A stretch of 36,120 bases of DNA from Lentilactobacillus diolivorans DSM 14421 (GCF_001434255.1 NZ_AZEY01000068.1:1-36120); one strand, 5' to 3'; counted from the first letter of the stretch, positions 1-8,457 are shown. Numbers and translations: made by a program. Notes: generated from the sequence alone by a model not told the origin.

Positions 1-128
1 CTAGACCAATCATTGGAATAGGTCATTAACTGTTGCACTTGATTTGACACTTCGGGACTAATTTTAACTATAAACGATACTAAAGACAATTGCTATTTTC
101 AAATGATAATCAATTTAACCCTTTATAA
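1..128. other. Left-edge non-coding sequence, nothing recognised
   Basis: AT-rich sequence with frequent stops in every frame. I see no gene end, no strong hairpin and no RNA gene. It is probably spacer upstream of the promoter at 129-157, but the window starts here, so a gene ending just outside cannot be excluded. Confidence 0.4.
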
Positions 129-157
129 TTGACAAATTAAGTAATATCGGTTATGTT
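129..157 (+). promoter_or_regulatory. Promoter for the DUF2187-like gene
   Basis: A perfect -35 box TTGACA (129-134) and a -10 box TATGTT (152-157) are separated by 17 nt. They sit 35 nt upstream of the ATG at 193. This is a vegetative (SigA-type) promoter by sequence; no operator is visible. Confidence 0.75.
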
Positions 158-192
158 ATCACCTGACACTTAAAATCTGGAGATGAAAACCA

Positions 193-492
193 ATGGCTAA
201 AAACACCGAAGTATCAGAAGCACAATCAAAATTTCACGTTGGTGACGAGGTTTCATTTAAGATCGAAAAGCAAACGTTCAAGGGTTATATTGATAAAAGT
301 TATACCAACTCATTCTTAATTACGTTTGAATCTGATGATCCCGAAATAATTGACAAATACCACAAGAAAGTGGTTATCAACAACCGTCATTTGAAAATGA
401 TCAAAGCTGCGCCACAACCTGTTGAAGACGACAGTGATGATGACGAAGACGACAAAGAATCAACGAAATCCAACAATAATAATAAGAAGTAA
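193..492 (+). CDS. Small DUF2187/YkvS-like protein with acidic tail
   Basis: A 99-residue soluble protein. Residues about 15-70 read F-H-V-G-D-E-V-S-F-K-I-E-K then F-K-G-Y-I-D-K-S-Y-T-N-S, the pattern of the small SH3/KOW-like DUF2187 family (YkvS of Bacillus), whose role is unknown. The last 25 residues are low complexity: a run of Asp/Glu, then Lys/Ser/Asn. The tail could be disordered and may have drifted freely. A GGAG ribosome site lies 10 nt before the ATG. The gene stands alone, with a promoter 35 nt upstream and a terminator just behind it. Family assignment is by pattern only. Confidence 0.7.
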   Translation: MAKNTEVSEAQSKFHVGDEVSFKIEKQTFKGYIDKSYTNSFLITFESDDPEIIDKYHKKVVINNRHLKMIKAAPQPVEDDSDDDEDDKESTKSNNNNKK

Positions 493-500
493 ATTCTTAA

Positions 501-546
501 AGAGGCTGTTAGCAATATCGTTTGTTTTGCTAACAGTCTCTTTTTT
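501..546 (+). terminator. Rho-independent terminator after the DUF2187-like gene
   Basis: A 14-bp stem (AGAGGCTGTTAGCA with TGCTAACAGTCTCT, one G-U pair) is followed by TTTTTT. It starts 8 nt after the stop codon at 490-492. Confidence 0.9.
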
Positions 547-587
547 GCTACCTAATCTGTTTGCTTGCTATGTCTTCGAATTAGTAA

Positions 588-1184
588 CTACCTTCCTCGT
601 CGATTTAATATATTCCCAAGAGGCACCGCAATTAATGGTGTGACAACACCACTGAAAATTGCTTCAGGAATGCCGTTGGTTCCAACGACCCCTAACAAAT
701 AAGGCAACAAATCCTTTAAATTAATTTGATAAAGCTGTGGTGCCTTTGCCTTGTAAAAGACATAAATTAAACCCAAGACAAGGATTGTATTGGTAAGGGA
801 TCCTAAAACTGCCGCTACTGAAACACTAACTGACCGCTTGGCAATTCGGTTTTTTAAGGCCTTATATGTCATGCCGGCAACAACTGCAATCATAATTCTA
901 GGAAATATTGAGACAATTGGATTAACAAACACAATCGCAGCTAAAGGGCTTGTGGGATACGCAAAAGCACGAATGAATGTAACCAGTCCCCAAACACCAC
1001 CTATGATGGCGCCGTCCAAAGTTCCCATCAAAATTGTCGCAATCACAACTGTCACTTGAATAATCGTAATGTCCAGTGTCCCAATTGGAATATATCCGAT
1101 TAATGGAATTGAAGTTTGTAAAATAATAATGGCAATGAACATCGCAAGCAAGTTCAATCTAAGAGTACTTTTCTTATGTTGCAT
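588..1184 (-). CDS. ECF transporter S component, possibly pantothenate (PanT-like)
   Basis: A 198-residue membrane protein with about six hydrophobic segments, the usual size of an ECF substrate-binding S subunit. The pattern I-G-Y-I-P-I-G-T-L-D-I-T near residue 30, then G-A-I-I-G-G-V-W-G and P-T-S-P-L, matches the ECF_trnsprt family (PF12822), to which PanT belongs. The pantothenate assignment is from memory of PanT-like sequences and is tentative; folate or another vitamin is possible. I chose the ATG at 1184 because AAAGGAG lies 8 nt before it; an upstream in-frame ATG at 1211 has no ribosome site. It probably docks onto the EcfA1-EcfA2-EcfT module encoded upstream on the same strand at 3155-5626. 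It lies behind the rpsI terminator. Confidence 0.85.
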   Translation of the reverse strand: MQHKKSTLRLNLLAMFIAIIILQTSIPLIGYIPIGTLDITIIQVTVVIATILMGTLDGAIIGGVWGLVTFIRAFAYPTSPLAAIVFVNPIVSIFPRIMIAVVAGMTYKALKNRIAKRSVSVSVAAVLGSLTNTILVLGLIYVFYKAKAPQLYQINLKDLLPYLLGVVGTNGIPEAIFSGVVTPLIAVPLGNILNRRGR

Positions 1185-1213
1185 AACCTGTGCTCCTTTA
1201 ATTTGTTGCATAC

Positions 1214-1219
1214 ATTATA
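1214..1219 (-). promoter_or_regulatory. Candidate -10 box of the S-component gene
   Basis: TATAAT read on the minus strand, about 30 nt upstream of the chosen start codon and downstream of the rpsI terminator. No convincing -35 box is seen at 16-18 nt, so only the -10 is reported. Confidence 0.4.
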
Positions 1220-1310
1220 CAATACCAGTCCATATTCTAGTACGAATATGAAACGGATTTACTAATTCAAACTTTTTTTAACATAATCGCAAGAAAATAA
1301 TAGTGAATAT

Positions 1311-1338
1311 AAAAAAACACCTCTCCGAAGAGAAGTGT
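1311..1338 (-). terminator. Terminator after rpsI
   Basis: A minus-strand hairpin ACACTTCTC-TTCG-GAGAGGTGT with a stable C(UUCG)G tetraloop is followed by seven T. It ends the rplM-rpsI unit 24 nt past the rpsI stop. Confidence 0.92.
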
Positions 1339-1361
1339 AAATTCTGAGAAGAATATAAATT

Positions 1362-1754
1362 TTAACGCTTTGAAAATTGTGAAGCTTTACGAGCCTTTTT
1401 AAGTCCTGGCTTCTTACGTTCTTTCATACGGGAATCACGAGTTAATAATCCAGCACGCTTAAGTGGGCCACGGAAATCAGGGTCAACAGAAAGCAATGCA
1501 CGGGCAATCCCATGACGAGTTGCGCCAGCTTGACCTGAGAAGCCACCACCGTTAACGTTAACTAAAGTATCGTAGTTACCAAGAGTTTCTGTTACATTAA
1601 ATGGTTGCACAACAACTTCACGCAAATTAGCAAATGGAATATAATCTTCAATTGCTTTATCATTCATAATAATTTTTCCAGTTCCGGGTACTAAACGTAC
1701 ACGTGCAACTGAATCTTTACGACGGCCAGTGCCGCGATATTGTACTTGAGCCAA
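1362..1754 (-). CDS. rpsI: 30S ribosomal protein S9
   Basis: A 130-residue S9 protein, the normal length. S9 sits in the 30S head and its basic C-terminal tail reaches toward the P-site tRNA. Visible signatures are the N-terminal [14 protein letters not shown], the central [19 protein letters not shown], and the C-terminal S-Q-F-S-K-R. The start codon is TTG, supported by GGAGG 8 nt upstream and by the family N-terminus; there is no in-frame ATG nearby. It lies 13 nt behind rplM, the classic L13-S9 pair. Confidence 0.98.
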   Translation of the reverse strand: MAQVQYRGTGRRKDSVARVRLVPGTGKIIMNDKAIEDYIPFANLREVVVQPFNVTETLGNYDTLVNVNGGGFSGQAGATRHGIARALLSVDPDFRGPLKRAGLLTRDSRMKERKKPGLKKARKASQFSKR

Positions 1755-1767
1755 TGCGAATTCCTCC

Positions 1768-2211
1768 TTAAATTAGGTTAGTAATGTCTAATACTTCCGG
1801 CTTTTGAGCTTGATGTTCATGATCAGGACCTGCATAGACATGTAACTTCAAACCGATCTTATGACCTAATGTTCCATGAGGAAGCATTCCTTTAACTGAA
1901 GTTTCGATCAATTTTTCTGGATTCTTTTCACGAAATTCTCCAGCAGTTTTTTGCTTCAAGCCACCAATAAAGCGAGAATGATGGTAATAAATTTTACGAG
2001 TATCTTTATGACCTGTTAATTTCACTTTACTTGCATTAACGACAATGACATTGTCCCCTGTATCAACGTTAGGGGTAAAAGTAGGCTTATTTTTTCCACG
2101 TAAAATTGATGCAACAACTGATGAGAGACGTCCTAAAGCGATATCTGTAGCATCAACAATGTACCATTTACGTTCTACTTCGCCTGGTTTTGCTATATAT
2201 GTTGTACGCAC
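1768..2211 (-). CDS. rplM: 50S ribosomal protein L13
   Basis: A 147-residue L13, an early-assembly 50S protein. Signatures are W-Y-I-V-D-A-T-D near residue 17, [15 protein letters not shown] near 45, and M-L-P-H-G-T-L-G near 110. The start is GTG with GGAGG 8 nt upstream. It is the first gene of the rplM-rpsI pair, and a strong promoter plus a short leader lie directly upstream, separating it from truA. Confidence 0.98.
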   Translation of the reverse strand: MRTTYIAKPGEVERKWYIVDATDIALGRLSSVVASILRGKNKPTFTPNVDTGDNVIVVNASKVKLTGHKDTRKIYYHHSRFIGGLKQKTAGEFREKNPEKLIETSVKGMLPHGTLGHKIGLKLHVYAGPDHEHQAQKPEVLDITNLI

Positions 2212-2218
2212 TTAAATT

Positions 2219-2289
2219 TCCTCCATGTTTCTGTGTTTGTTCGACACCAAATAAGATTCCGGGGCTTATCGTGGGGCAAACAATACCAA
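2219..2289 (-). ncRNA. Candidate L13 leader RNA
   Basis: About 70 nt between the predicted transcription start and the rplM start codon. On the minus strand TGTTTG can pair with CAAACA to close an element that holds GATAAG pairing with CTTATT around a CCCCGGAAT loop. Autoregulatory L13 leaders are known in Firmicutes (Rfam L13_leader). The placement fits, but I could not run a covariance model. Confidence 0.5.
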
Positions 2290-2294
2290 ATACC

Positions 2295-2323
2295 ATGATA
2301 CAAATTATTCATTGGAAAGTCAA
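2295..2323 (-). promoter_or_regulatory. Promoter of rplM-rpsI
   Basis: On the minus strand, -35 TTGACT (2323-2318), a 17-nt spacer and -10 TATCAT (2300-2295). It gives rplM-rpsI a transcript independent of the ecf-truA genes. Confidence 0.8.
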
Positions 2324-2350
2324 TTAGTTTCACAAATTATCAGGCACAAA

Positions 2351-3148
2351 TTATCGATGGGTTTTCGCCAGCTTAGTTGGGTGATCAGGATCGTCACCTT
2401 CATAATAGACTTTTTTAAGATATAATCCGGAAGCAGGCATTGTAAGTCGTGCTTGAGTTCGATCCTTGGCAGTGTATAGACGTGGAATATCATCAACTGG
2501 TCGTCTTCCAGACCCAATCTCAACAACAACCCCCACCATGATTCTAACCATGTTATAGAGGAAACCATTGCCGTAGAATTCGAGTTGCAGTTCGTTACCA
2601 TTTTTGTCGAGTTTCCCTTTTGCTTCATAAATCGTGCGAATGTTTGAACGAGCTGTTGACCCCGATGCAACAAAGCTGGAAAAGTCATGTTCTCCAACAA
2701 AATCACTCAATGCTGCTTGAACCTTATTCATATCGATTGGGAATCGCCAATGCCCTGTATAATGACGCTTAAACGGATTTTGAAATTCGCCAAGATCCAA
2801 TCGATAGAAATAACGTTTCCCAGAAACATCATATCGGGCATGGAATTGATTTGAAACTTTTTCAACTTTCACGATTTCCATGTCAAGTGGTAGCAGACTG
2901 TTTAATCCACGATACACTGCTTCAACCGGCAAATCAAACGGAAAGTCAAAATGAACAACTTGTGCCAATGCGTGAACGCCGGCATCTGTTCTTCCAGACC
3001 CATAAACAACAATTGACGGATGAGGATTTTTAGCCATTATATTAACTTTTTGTGTAATAACACCTTCGATAGTCCGCTGTTGGGGCTGACGTTCAAACCC
3101 GCTAAAAAGTGTACCATCGTATGCTAACGTAACTTTATACCGAATCAT
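2351..3148 (-). CDS. truA: tRNA pseudouridine(38-40) synthase TruA
   Basis: A 265-residue TruA that isomerises uridines 38-40 in the tRNA anticodon arm. The family motif G-S-G-R-T-D-A-G-V-H-A holds the catalytic Asp at residue 55. Other family patterns are the N-terminal Y-K-V-T-L-A-Y-D-G-T-L-F-S-G-F and, near residue 200, G-F-L-Y-N-M-V-R-I-M-V-G. Only 6 nt separate it from the ecfT stop, and its ribosome site overlaps that stop, so it is the fourth gene of the ecfA1-ecfA2-ecfT-truA unit. This order is common in lactobacilli. No truncation or missing key residue. Confidence 0.96.
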   Translation of the reverse strand: MIRYKVTLAYDGTLFSGFERQPQQRTIEGVITQKVNIMAKNPHPSIVVYGSGRTDAGVHALAQVVHFDFPFDLPVEAVYRGLNSLLPLDMEIVKVEKVSNQFHARYDVSGKRYFYRLDLGEFQNPFKRHYTGHWRFPIDMNKVQAALSDFVGEHDFSSFVASGSTARSNIRTIYEAKGKLDKNGNELQLEFYGNGFLYNMVRIMVGVVVEIGSGRRPVDDIPRLYTAKDRTQARLTMPASGLYLKKVYYEGDDPDHPTKLAKTHR

Positions 3149-3154
3149 TTTTTC

Positions 3155-3952
3155 CTACCATTTCCTAATTCCTAATACCAATACACCGACAGCCAAGAAG
3201 ACCAGCCAACTAATTGTATCTTTCATCTGCCAACGATATATTCGATATTTACTACGATGTTCACTATCGGTAAATCCACGAGCCTCCATAGCTGTCGACA
3301 GATTTTCGGCATGGTTAATTGCACCAGTAAATAACGGTACTAATAAAGGAACTGCAGCTTTAACTCGATGTTTCAAGCTGCCAGAACCAAAATCTACTCC
3401 TCGAGAACGTTGGGCATTCATGATTGTTTCCATTTCATCCATTAATGTTGGCACAAACCGTAGGGCAATTGATAACATCAACGCCAACGTATCAACTGGG
3501 AAATGAAACCCTTTAAGCGGCTTCAAAACAGTCTGGACCCCATCTGCAATTGCGAGTGGCGTCGTTGTCAAAGTCAGAACTGTCGAAATCATAATAATTA
3601 ATAAAAATCGGATAAAGATAAAACCACCGTTAATTAAACTTTGATCCGTAATTGAAAATGGTCCAAAGTGCCACAACAATTTGCCACCACTGCTAAACAA
3701 AATTTGAAGTAACACTGTGAAAATGATTAACCAAATCAGTGGACGAATTCCCTTAAGAAAGTAACTAATCGAGACTCCTGAAAGAATGATGACTCCCATA
3801 ATCAATATCAACAAAGCGGCATAAGAAGCTATGTTATTGGCAAAAAAGATCACTATCACAAAATAAAAACTCAATAATAACTTTGACTGAGGACTCATCT
3901 GGTGAACCCATGATTCACCTGGTAAATATCTTCCGAAGAGAAAATTACTCAT
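3155..3952 (-). CDS. ecfT: ECF transporter transmembrane subunit EcfT
   Basis: A 265-residue integral membrane protein that couples the two EcfA ATPases to interchangeable S subunits. It has several hydrophobic segments between residues about 25 and 160 and a last one near 245-262. The two EcfT coupling-helix motifs are visible as R-S-R-G (182-185) and E-A-R-G (223-226). I chose the ATG at 3952 because GGAGGG precedes it and it matches the family start; a longer frame to 4006 only adds sequence inside ecfA2. It overlaps the ecfA2 stop by 8 nt (ATGAGTAA), indicating translational coupling. Confidence 0.93.
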   Translation of the reverse strand: MSNFLFGRYLPGESWVHQMSPQSKLLLSFYFVIVIFFANNIASYAALLILIMGVIILSGVSISYFLKGIRPLIWLIIFTVLLQILFSSGGKLLWHFGPFSITDQSLINGGFIFIRFLLIIMISTVLTLTTTPLAIADGVQTVLKPLKGFHFPVDTLALMLSIALRFVPTLMDEMETIMNAQRSRGVDFGSGSLKHRVKAAVPLLVPLFTGAINHAENLSTAMEARGFTDSEHRSKYRIYRWQMKDTISWLVFLAVGVLVLGIRKW

Positions 3953-4823
3953 CCTTTTTTCCCTCCTTACCAGCAATTTGCACAATTTGATCGGCCAGCT
4001 CATCAATTGTCAGCGGTAATGTTTTTAATTTAATACCAGTATCGATCATTTTTTGAGCAAAAAGTGCACTACTAGGTAAATCCAGTTGCATCTTATATAC
4101 CCATTTAGGATCGCTAAAAATCTCTTTTGGCGGACCCACCTTAACAATTTTTCCCTGATCCATTACCACTACATTAGAAGCATAATCAACCACATCATCC
4201 ATTTGATGGGTCACCAAAATAATAGTCATATGATTGTGATCATGCAAATGGCGGGCCAAGTCCATAATTTCCTTATGACCACGCGGATCCAGTCCGGCAG
4301 TTGGCTCATCTAAAATTAAAATTTCCGGGTTCATCGCCAAAACGCCAGCGATCGCAACTCGCCGCATTTGACCACCAGAGAGGTCAAATGGCGAACTATC
4401 ACTGAAATTCGCACTTAATCCCACTAGCTTCATCGCGTTTACGGCTGATTTTCTAGCCTCTTCTTCTGTTGCGCCATAATTTAATGGTCCAAACATAATA
4501 TCCTTAATAACTGTCTCTTCAAATAACTGTTTTTCGGGAAATTGGAATACCATCCCAACTTTTTTTCGAAGTTGTTTTAAATTTTTGTTGGTTGTTTTCG
4601 GCGTAATAATTCGATCAAAAACGCTCACAGTGCCATCAGTCGGCTTTAATAACGCATTAATATGTTGAACAAGTGTCGATTTTCCACTTCCGGTATGACC
4701 AATGATAGCCGTAAATGAGCCTGATTGAATTGTAAATGAAACATTTTCCAGTGCATTTTGAGAAAAAGGTGTATCAACCTGATAAGTGTGCGTTACTTTT
4801 TCGAAATTAACTGCTTTATCCAT
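3945..4823 (-). CDS. ecfA2: ECF transporter ATPase EcfA2
   Basis: A 292-residue ABC ATPase. Walker A is G-H-T-G-S-G-K-S-T (42-50), Q-loop Gln94, signature L-S-G-G-Q (148-152), Walker B ending in Asp172-Glu173, and switch His206. The C-terminal extension after about residue 230 is typical of EcfA proteins. It pairs with EcfA1 to power uptake of vitamins through EcfT. The ATG at 4823 has GAGGAG 8 nt upstream, inside ecfA1, so the two genes overlap by 31 nt. Confidence 0.95.
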   Translation of the reverse strand: MDKAVNFEKVTHTYQVDTPFSQNALENVSFTIQSGSFTAIIGHTGSGKSTLVQHINALLKPTDGTVSVFDRIITPKTTNKNLKQLRKKVGMVFQFPEKQLFEETVIKDIMFGPLNYGATEEEARKSAVNAMKLVGLSANFSDSSPFDLSGGQMRRVAIAGVLAMNPEILILDEPTAGLDPRGHKEIMDLARHLHDHNHMTIILVTHQMDDVVDYASNVVVMDQGKIVKVGPPKEIFSDPKWVYKMQLDLPSSALFAQKMIDTGIKLKTLPLTIDELADQIVQIAGKEGKKDE

Positions 4824-5626
4824 GCTATTAACTCCTCATCATTCAGGTAACTTCGTTGGGGCTTAATCCCACGATGTTTAAGGGCAGCCAGTAACTGGGA
4901 TGTGTAAGGTGAATCAAGCCCAACTGACTGCAATTGGCCCGTGTTTTGAAAAATATTTTCTGGTGTCTCCTCGTCAATAATCCGGCCTTCATTTAAAATG
5001 ACAACTCGATCTGCATTGGCAGCTTCATCAATATCATGGGTAATCGAAATGACAGTTAGTTGATTGTCTTTTTTGATTTGGTAAACGAGATCTAATATTT
5101 CGTTTCTTCCACGAGGGTCAAGCATACTCGTAGCTTCATCAAGAATAATTATTTTGGGACTTAACGCCACAATTCCGGCAATCGCAACCCGCTGTTTTTG
5201 ACCACCAGACAAGTTTGCAGGAATTCGATTACGAAAATCCAGCATGCTGACATCCATTAGACTTTTTTTGACAATCTCATGCATTTTTTCACGTTCAACT
5301 TGACGATTCTCCAGTCCAAACGCAACATCATCTTCAACGGTAGCTCCAACAAATTGATCCTCTGGATTTTGAAAAACGATGCCAATTTTATTGCGAATAT
5401 CAAAAATATTTTGATCGTTAACCGTTAAACCATCTACGATAATCTGCCCCTTATCAAGGACAATTAATCCGTCGATCAATCGTGCAAGCGTACTTTTCCC
5501 ACTGCCATTTTGACCAATAATTGCCAACCATTCACCCTCGTGAACATCCAACGTTAAATTATCAAAAAGCAATGGCTTATCAGGATAATGGAATGAAATA
5601 TTTTTTACTTGAATAATATTCTTCAT
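4793..5626 (-). CDS. ecfA1: ECF transporter ATPase EcfA1
   Basis: A 277-residue ABC ATPase: Walker A G-Q-N-G-S-G-K-S-T (38-46), Q-loop Gln86, signature L-S-G-G-Q (139-143), Walker B Asp163-Glu164 and His197. The P-loop G-Q-N-G-S-G-K-S-T and the A-T-S-M-L-D stretch after Walker B are the usual EcfA1 form and distinguish it from EcfA2. It is the first gene of the ecfA1-ecfA2-ecfT-truA unit. It follows rplQ after 195 nt that hold hairpins but no strong promoter, so read-through from the ribosomal operon is possible. Confidence 0.95.
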   Translation of the reverse strand: MKNIIQVKNISFHYPDKPLLFDNLTLDVHEGEWLAIIGQNGSGKSTLARLIDGLIVLDKGQIIVDGLTVNDQNIFDIRNKIGIVFQNPEDQFVGATVEDDVAFGLENRQVEREKMHEIVKKSLMDVSMLDFRNRIPANLSGGQKQRVAIAGIVALSPKIIILDEATSMLDPRGRNEILDLVYQIKKDNQLTVISITHDIDEAANADRVVILNEGRIIDEETPENIFQNTGQLQSVGLDSPYTSQLLAALKHRGIKPQRSYLNDEELIAWIKQLISKK

Positions 5627-5671
5627 TAGTAGATACCCTTCATAATGAGATTACGTTACCAATTTATGTAC

Positions 5672-5697
5672 AAAAAAATCACTAACAGGTATTAGTG
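5672..5697 (-). terminator. Terminator-like hairpin upstream of ecfA1
   Basis: On the minus strand CACTAA-TACCTG-TTAGTG is followed by ATTTTTTT. The stem is only 6 bp, so termination may be partial. A second hairpin (TGAGATA with TATCTCA, about 5700-5721) sits just upstream of it. Confidence 0.55.
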
Positions 5698-5770
5698 CAT
5701 GAGATAGATAACATATCTCACATTCAAACTAGACTAGGAAGTATGTTCCACCATCATAGCGTTCTATACT

Positions 5771-5791
5771 AAAAACCCGAGTGATTCTCGT
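5771..5791 (-). terminator. Weak terminator-like hairpin after rplQ
   Basis: CGAG-AATCA-CTCG followed by GGTTTTT on the minus strand, about 30 nt past the rplQ stop. The stem is only 4 bp, so this is a tentative call. Confidence 0.3.
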
Positions 5792-5821
5792 TGAAAATAT
5801 GTGATTGAACTTAAATACTAA

Positions 5822-6205
5822 TTAGTCAACTAATTCTAAAACAACCATTGGTGCACCGTCACCACGGCGAGGCATTGTCTTTAGAATCCGTGTATAACCG
5901 CCATTTCGGTCAGCATACTTAGTGGCAAGTTCGCCAAAAGTTTTTTGTAAAGCGGTAGTAACAGTAATATCGTCACCATCTTCTTTAACATCAGCAACAA
6001 CGTCACGAATGAATGCTGCAGCTTGACGACGAGCATGTAAGTCACCACGCTTACCAAGTGAAATCATCTTGTCAGCAGTAGAACGAACTTCCTTAGCTCT
6101 AGCTTCTGTGGTAATGATTTGACCATGAATGATTAATTCCGTGGTCAAATTCCGAAGTAATGAACGGCGATGTGCGCTGGAACGTTGTAATTTCCGATAA
6201 CTCAT
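5822..6205 (-). CDS. rplQ: 50S ribosomal protein L17
   Basis: A 127-residue L17, a 50S protein near the exit-tunnel region. The N-terminus [19 protein letters not shown] and the C-terminal [15 protein letters not shown] are diagnostic. ATG start. It is the last gene of the long ribosomal block, 28 nt behind rpoA, and is followed by hairpins at 5771-5791 and 5672-5697. Confidence 0.98.
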   Translation of the reverse strand: MSYRKLQRSSAHRRSLLRNLTTELIIHGQIITTEARAKEVRSTADKMISLGKRGDLHARRQAAAFIRDVVADVKEDGDDITVTTALQKTFGELATKYADRNGGYTRILKTMPRRGDGAPMVVLELVD

Positions 6206-6233
6206 TTTCAGATATTCCTCCTTTTTACTTTAA

Positions 6234-7184
6234 TTAGTCTTCTTTACGAAGTGAAAGGCCTAATGCAGCCAGCTTTTCTTTAACCTCTTCAAGAGACTTA
6301 CGGCCAAGATTTCGAACTTTCATCATGTCAGCCTCAGTCTTTTCAGTAAGTTCCTGAACGGTATTAATGCCAGCACGTTTAAGGCAATTGTATGAACGAA
6401 CAGATAAATCAAGTTCTTCAATTGTCATTTCCAGCATTTTTTCCTTATGGGTTTCTTCTTTTTCAACCATGATTTCAGTATTCTTAGCTTCATCAGTCAG
6501 GTCAACGAACATTTCCAAATGTTCTGTTAAAATCTTAGCTGCCAAGCTAACTGCCTCACTTGGAGTAATTGAACCATCAGTCCAGACATCCAAAGTAAGT
6601 TTATCATAATCATCACGTTGACCAACCCGTGTACTTTCAACTTGATAGTTGACACGTTCGATTGGGGTATAAATAGAATCGACGGGAAGCACACCTATTG
6701 GCATCTCCGAACTACGTTTCTTATTTTCAACAGCTGAAACATAGCCGCGACCCTTGTTGGCTGTTAATCGCATATGGAAAGTAGCGCCCTCAGCAACAGT
6801 AGCAATGTGTAAATCAGGATTCAATACAGTCACATCACTGTCACCTTGAATATCTCCAGCGGTAACATCAGCAGGACCGATAACATCAATTTCTAAATTT
6901 TCTTCTTCGTCTTCTGGTCCATCTAATTTCAAAGAAATTTTCTTAACATTCAAAATGATCTGGGTAACATCTTCTACAACACCTTTAATGGTTGAGAATT
7001 CATGCAGAACATCATCAATTTGAATGCTGGTAACTGCAGCACCGGGAAGTGATGATAGTAAAGTCCGTCTTAAGGAATTACCAAGGGTAGTTCCATAGCC
7101 TCTTTCAAGTGGCTCAACAACAACTTCACCATAGTTCTTAGTTTCTTCAATCTTATGAATGTTAGGCTTTTCAAATTCAATCAT
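6234..7184 (-). CDS. rpoA: RNA polymerase alpha subunit
   Basis: A 316-residue alpha subunit. The N-terminal domain (to about 230) dimerises and assembles the core enzyme; signature [18 protein letters not shown]. The C-terminal domain (about 245-310) binds UP elements and activators and shows the [12 protein letters not shown] motif. I chose the ATG at 7184, giving M-I-E-F-E-K-P-N-I as in relatives. An in-frame ATG at 7193 is closer to the AAAGGGG ribosome site and would add three residues, so the start is uncertain by 9 nt. Lies between rpsK and rplQ as usual. Confidence 0.96.
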   Translation of the reverse strand: MIEFEKPNIHKIEETKNYGEVVVEPLERGYGTTLGNSLRRTLLSSLPGAAVTSIQIDDVLHEFSTIKGVVEDVTQIILNVKKISLKLDGPEDEEENLEIDVIGPADVTAGDIQGDSDVTVLNPDLHIATVAEGATFHMRLTANKGRGYVSAVENKKRSSEMPIGVLPVDSIYTPIERVNYQVESTRVGQRDDYDKLTLDVWTDGSITPSEAVSLAAKILTEHLEMFVDLTDEAKNTEIMVEKEETHKEKMLEMTIEELDLSVRSYNCLKRAGINTVQELTEKTEADMMKVRNLGRKSLEEVKEKLAALGLSLRKED

Positions 7185-7277
7185 TCTTATCATTAACCCC
7201 TTTCAAAACGCGTGAGTCTACATGCAAAATATCAATATGCCCAAACCAAATAAACTTCACTATATTGAATGTCTTAA

Positions 7278-7667
7278 TTAAACTCGACGACGCTTTGGAG
7301 GACGAGATCCATTGTGAGGTACCGGAGTAACATCACGAATAGCAGTAACTTCCAAACCAGTAGCTTGAAGTGCACGGATTGCAGCTTCACGACCTGAACC
7401 CGGGCCCTTAACAGCAACTTCGACAGACTTCATGCCATGTTCCATCGAAGCCTTTGCAGCAGCTTCAGCAGCCATTTGTGCAGCAAATGGTGTTGATTTT
7501 CGACTTCCACGGAAGCCTAATGCACCTGCAGATGACCAAGAAACAGCGTTTCCTTGAACGTCAGTAATCATAACTAAAGTATTGTTAAAGGTTGAATGGA
7601 TATGAGCAACACCTGAAGCAATGTTCTTTTTAGCCCGACGCTTACGACTTGTCTTTTTGTTTACCAT
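7278..7667 (-). CDS. rpsK: 30S ribosomal protein S11
   Basis: A 129-residue S11 of the 30S platform. Signatures are I-H-S-T-F-N-N-T near residue 23, [10 protein letters not shown] near 52, and the C-terminal [20 protein letters not shown] start, 25 nt behind rpsM, in the conserved rpsM-rpsK-rpoA order. An unremarkable 93-nt spacer separates it from rpoA. Confidence 0.98.
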   Translation of the reverse strand: MVNKKTSRKRRAKKNIASGVAHIHSTFNNTLVMITDVQGNAVSWSSAGALGFRGSRKSTPFAAQMAAEAAAKASMEHGMKSVEVAVKGPGSGREAAIRALQATGLEVTAIRDVTPVPHNGSRPPKRRRV

Positions 7668-7692
7668 AAAAACAGATGACCTCCTTTATAAA

Positions 7693-8058
7693 TTATTTTC
7701 TTCTACCTGCGTTTGCAGTAGCCTTACCTTTACGAGTACGAGCATTGTTCTTGGTATTTTGACCACGAACTGGCAGGCCACGACGATGACGCATTCCACG
7801 GTATGAACCAATTTCTTGAAGACGCTTGATATTCATACTTACTTCGCGTCGCAAGTCACCTTCAATTTTAAGATCACTAACGATTGCACGAATCTTATCC
7901 TCTTGATCGGGTGTTAAGTCGCGTACACGAACATCTTCAGAAACACCAGCTTGTGCTAAAATCTTTTCAGCAGTGCTAGCGCCGATACCAAAAATATATG
8001 TTAGTCCGATGACAATTCGCTTATCACGGGGTAAATCAATTCCGGCAATACGAGCCAT
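7693..8058 (-). CDS. rpsM: 30S ribosomal protein S13
   Basis: A 121-residue S13, which contacts the P-site tRNA and bridges to the 50S. The N-terminal [14 protein letters not shown], the central [18 protein letters not shown], and the basic Lys/Arg-rich tail are diagnostic. ATG start with a good ribosome site, 24 nt behind rpmJ. Confidence 0.98.
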   Translation of the reverse strand: MARIAGIDLPRDKRIVIGLTYIFGIGASTAEKILAQAGVSEDVRVRDLTPDQEDKIRAIVSDLKIEGDLRREVSMNIKRLQEIGSYRGMRHRRGLPVRGQNTKNNARTRKGKATANAGRRK

Positions 8059-8082
8059 TTAGCATACACCTCCTGTTTACGT

Positions 8083-8202
8083 TTATTTACCTTGACGTTG
8101 TTTGTGCTTTGGGTTTGCTGAGCAAATAATCATTACTCGGCCTTTTCTCTTAATTACTTTACAATGTTCACACATTGGTCTTACTGATGGTCGTACTTTC
8201 AT
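8083..8202 (-). CDS. rpmJ: 50S ribosomal protein L36 (zinc-binding form)
   Basis: A 39-residue protein found by translating the gap between infA and rpsM. It begins [14 protein letters not shown] and ends H-K-Q-R-Q-G-K. Cys11, Cys14, Cys27 and His33 form the zinc site of the C+ type L36. The ATG at 8202 is preceded by a GAGG site. The order infA-rpmJ-rpsM is conserved in Firmicutes. Confidence 0.97.
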   Translation of the reverse strand: MKVRPSVRPMCEHCKVIKRKGRVMIICSANPKHKQRQGK

Positions 8203-8238
8203 TTTTAAACCTCCTCAAAAAATGATGAAAACGACAAG

Positions 8239-8457
8239 TTACTTAAATCGATAAGTAATCCGCCCCTTACTCAGATCGTAAGGTGACATTTCAACCGTAA
8301 CCTTGTCACCCGGTAAAATCCGAATATAATGCATGCGAATTTTACCAGAGACATGAGCCAAGATTTCGTGTCCGTTTTCAAGTTCGACACGAAACATCGC
8401 ATTAGGCAATGTTTCAACAACTTTTCCTTCAACTTCAATAACATTATCTTTAGCCAA
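8239..8457 (-). CDS. infA: Translation initiation factor IF-1
   Basis: A 72-residue OB-fold protein that binds the 30S A site during initiation. Signatures: [17 protein letters not shown] near the N-terminus, [11 protein letters not shown], and [11 protein letters not shown]. The start codon is TTG (8457-8455) with GGAGG 9 nt upstream; the family N-terminus M-A-K-D supports it. It follows adk after 126 nt that contain a promoter, so it likely heads its own transcript as well as being read from upstream. Confidence 0.97.
   Translation of the reverse strand: MAKDNVIEVEGKVVETLPNAMFRVELENGHEILAHVSGKIRMHYIRILPGDKVTVEMSPYDLSKGRITYRFK

Noticed and set aside
422-643. Plus-strand frame overlapping the end of the DUF2187-like gene
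   Set aside because: It runs through a strong terminator hairpin, has no ribosome site and overlaps a real gene in another frame.
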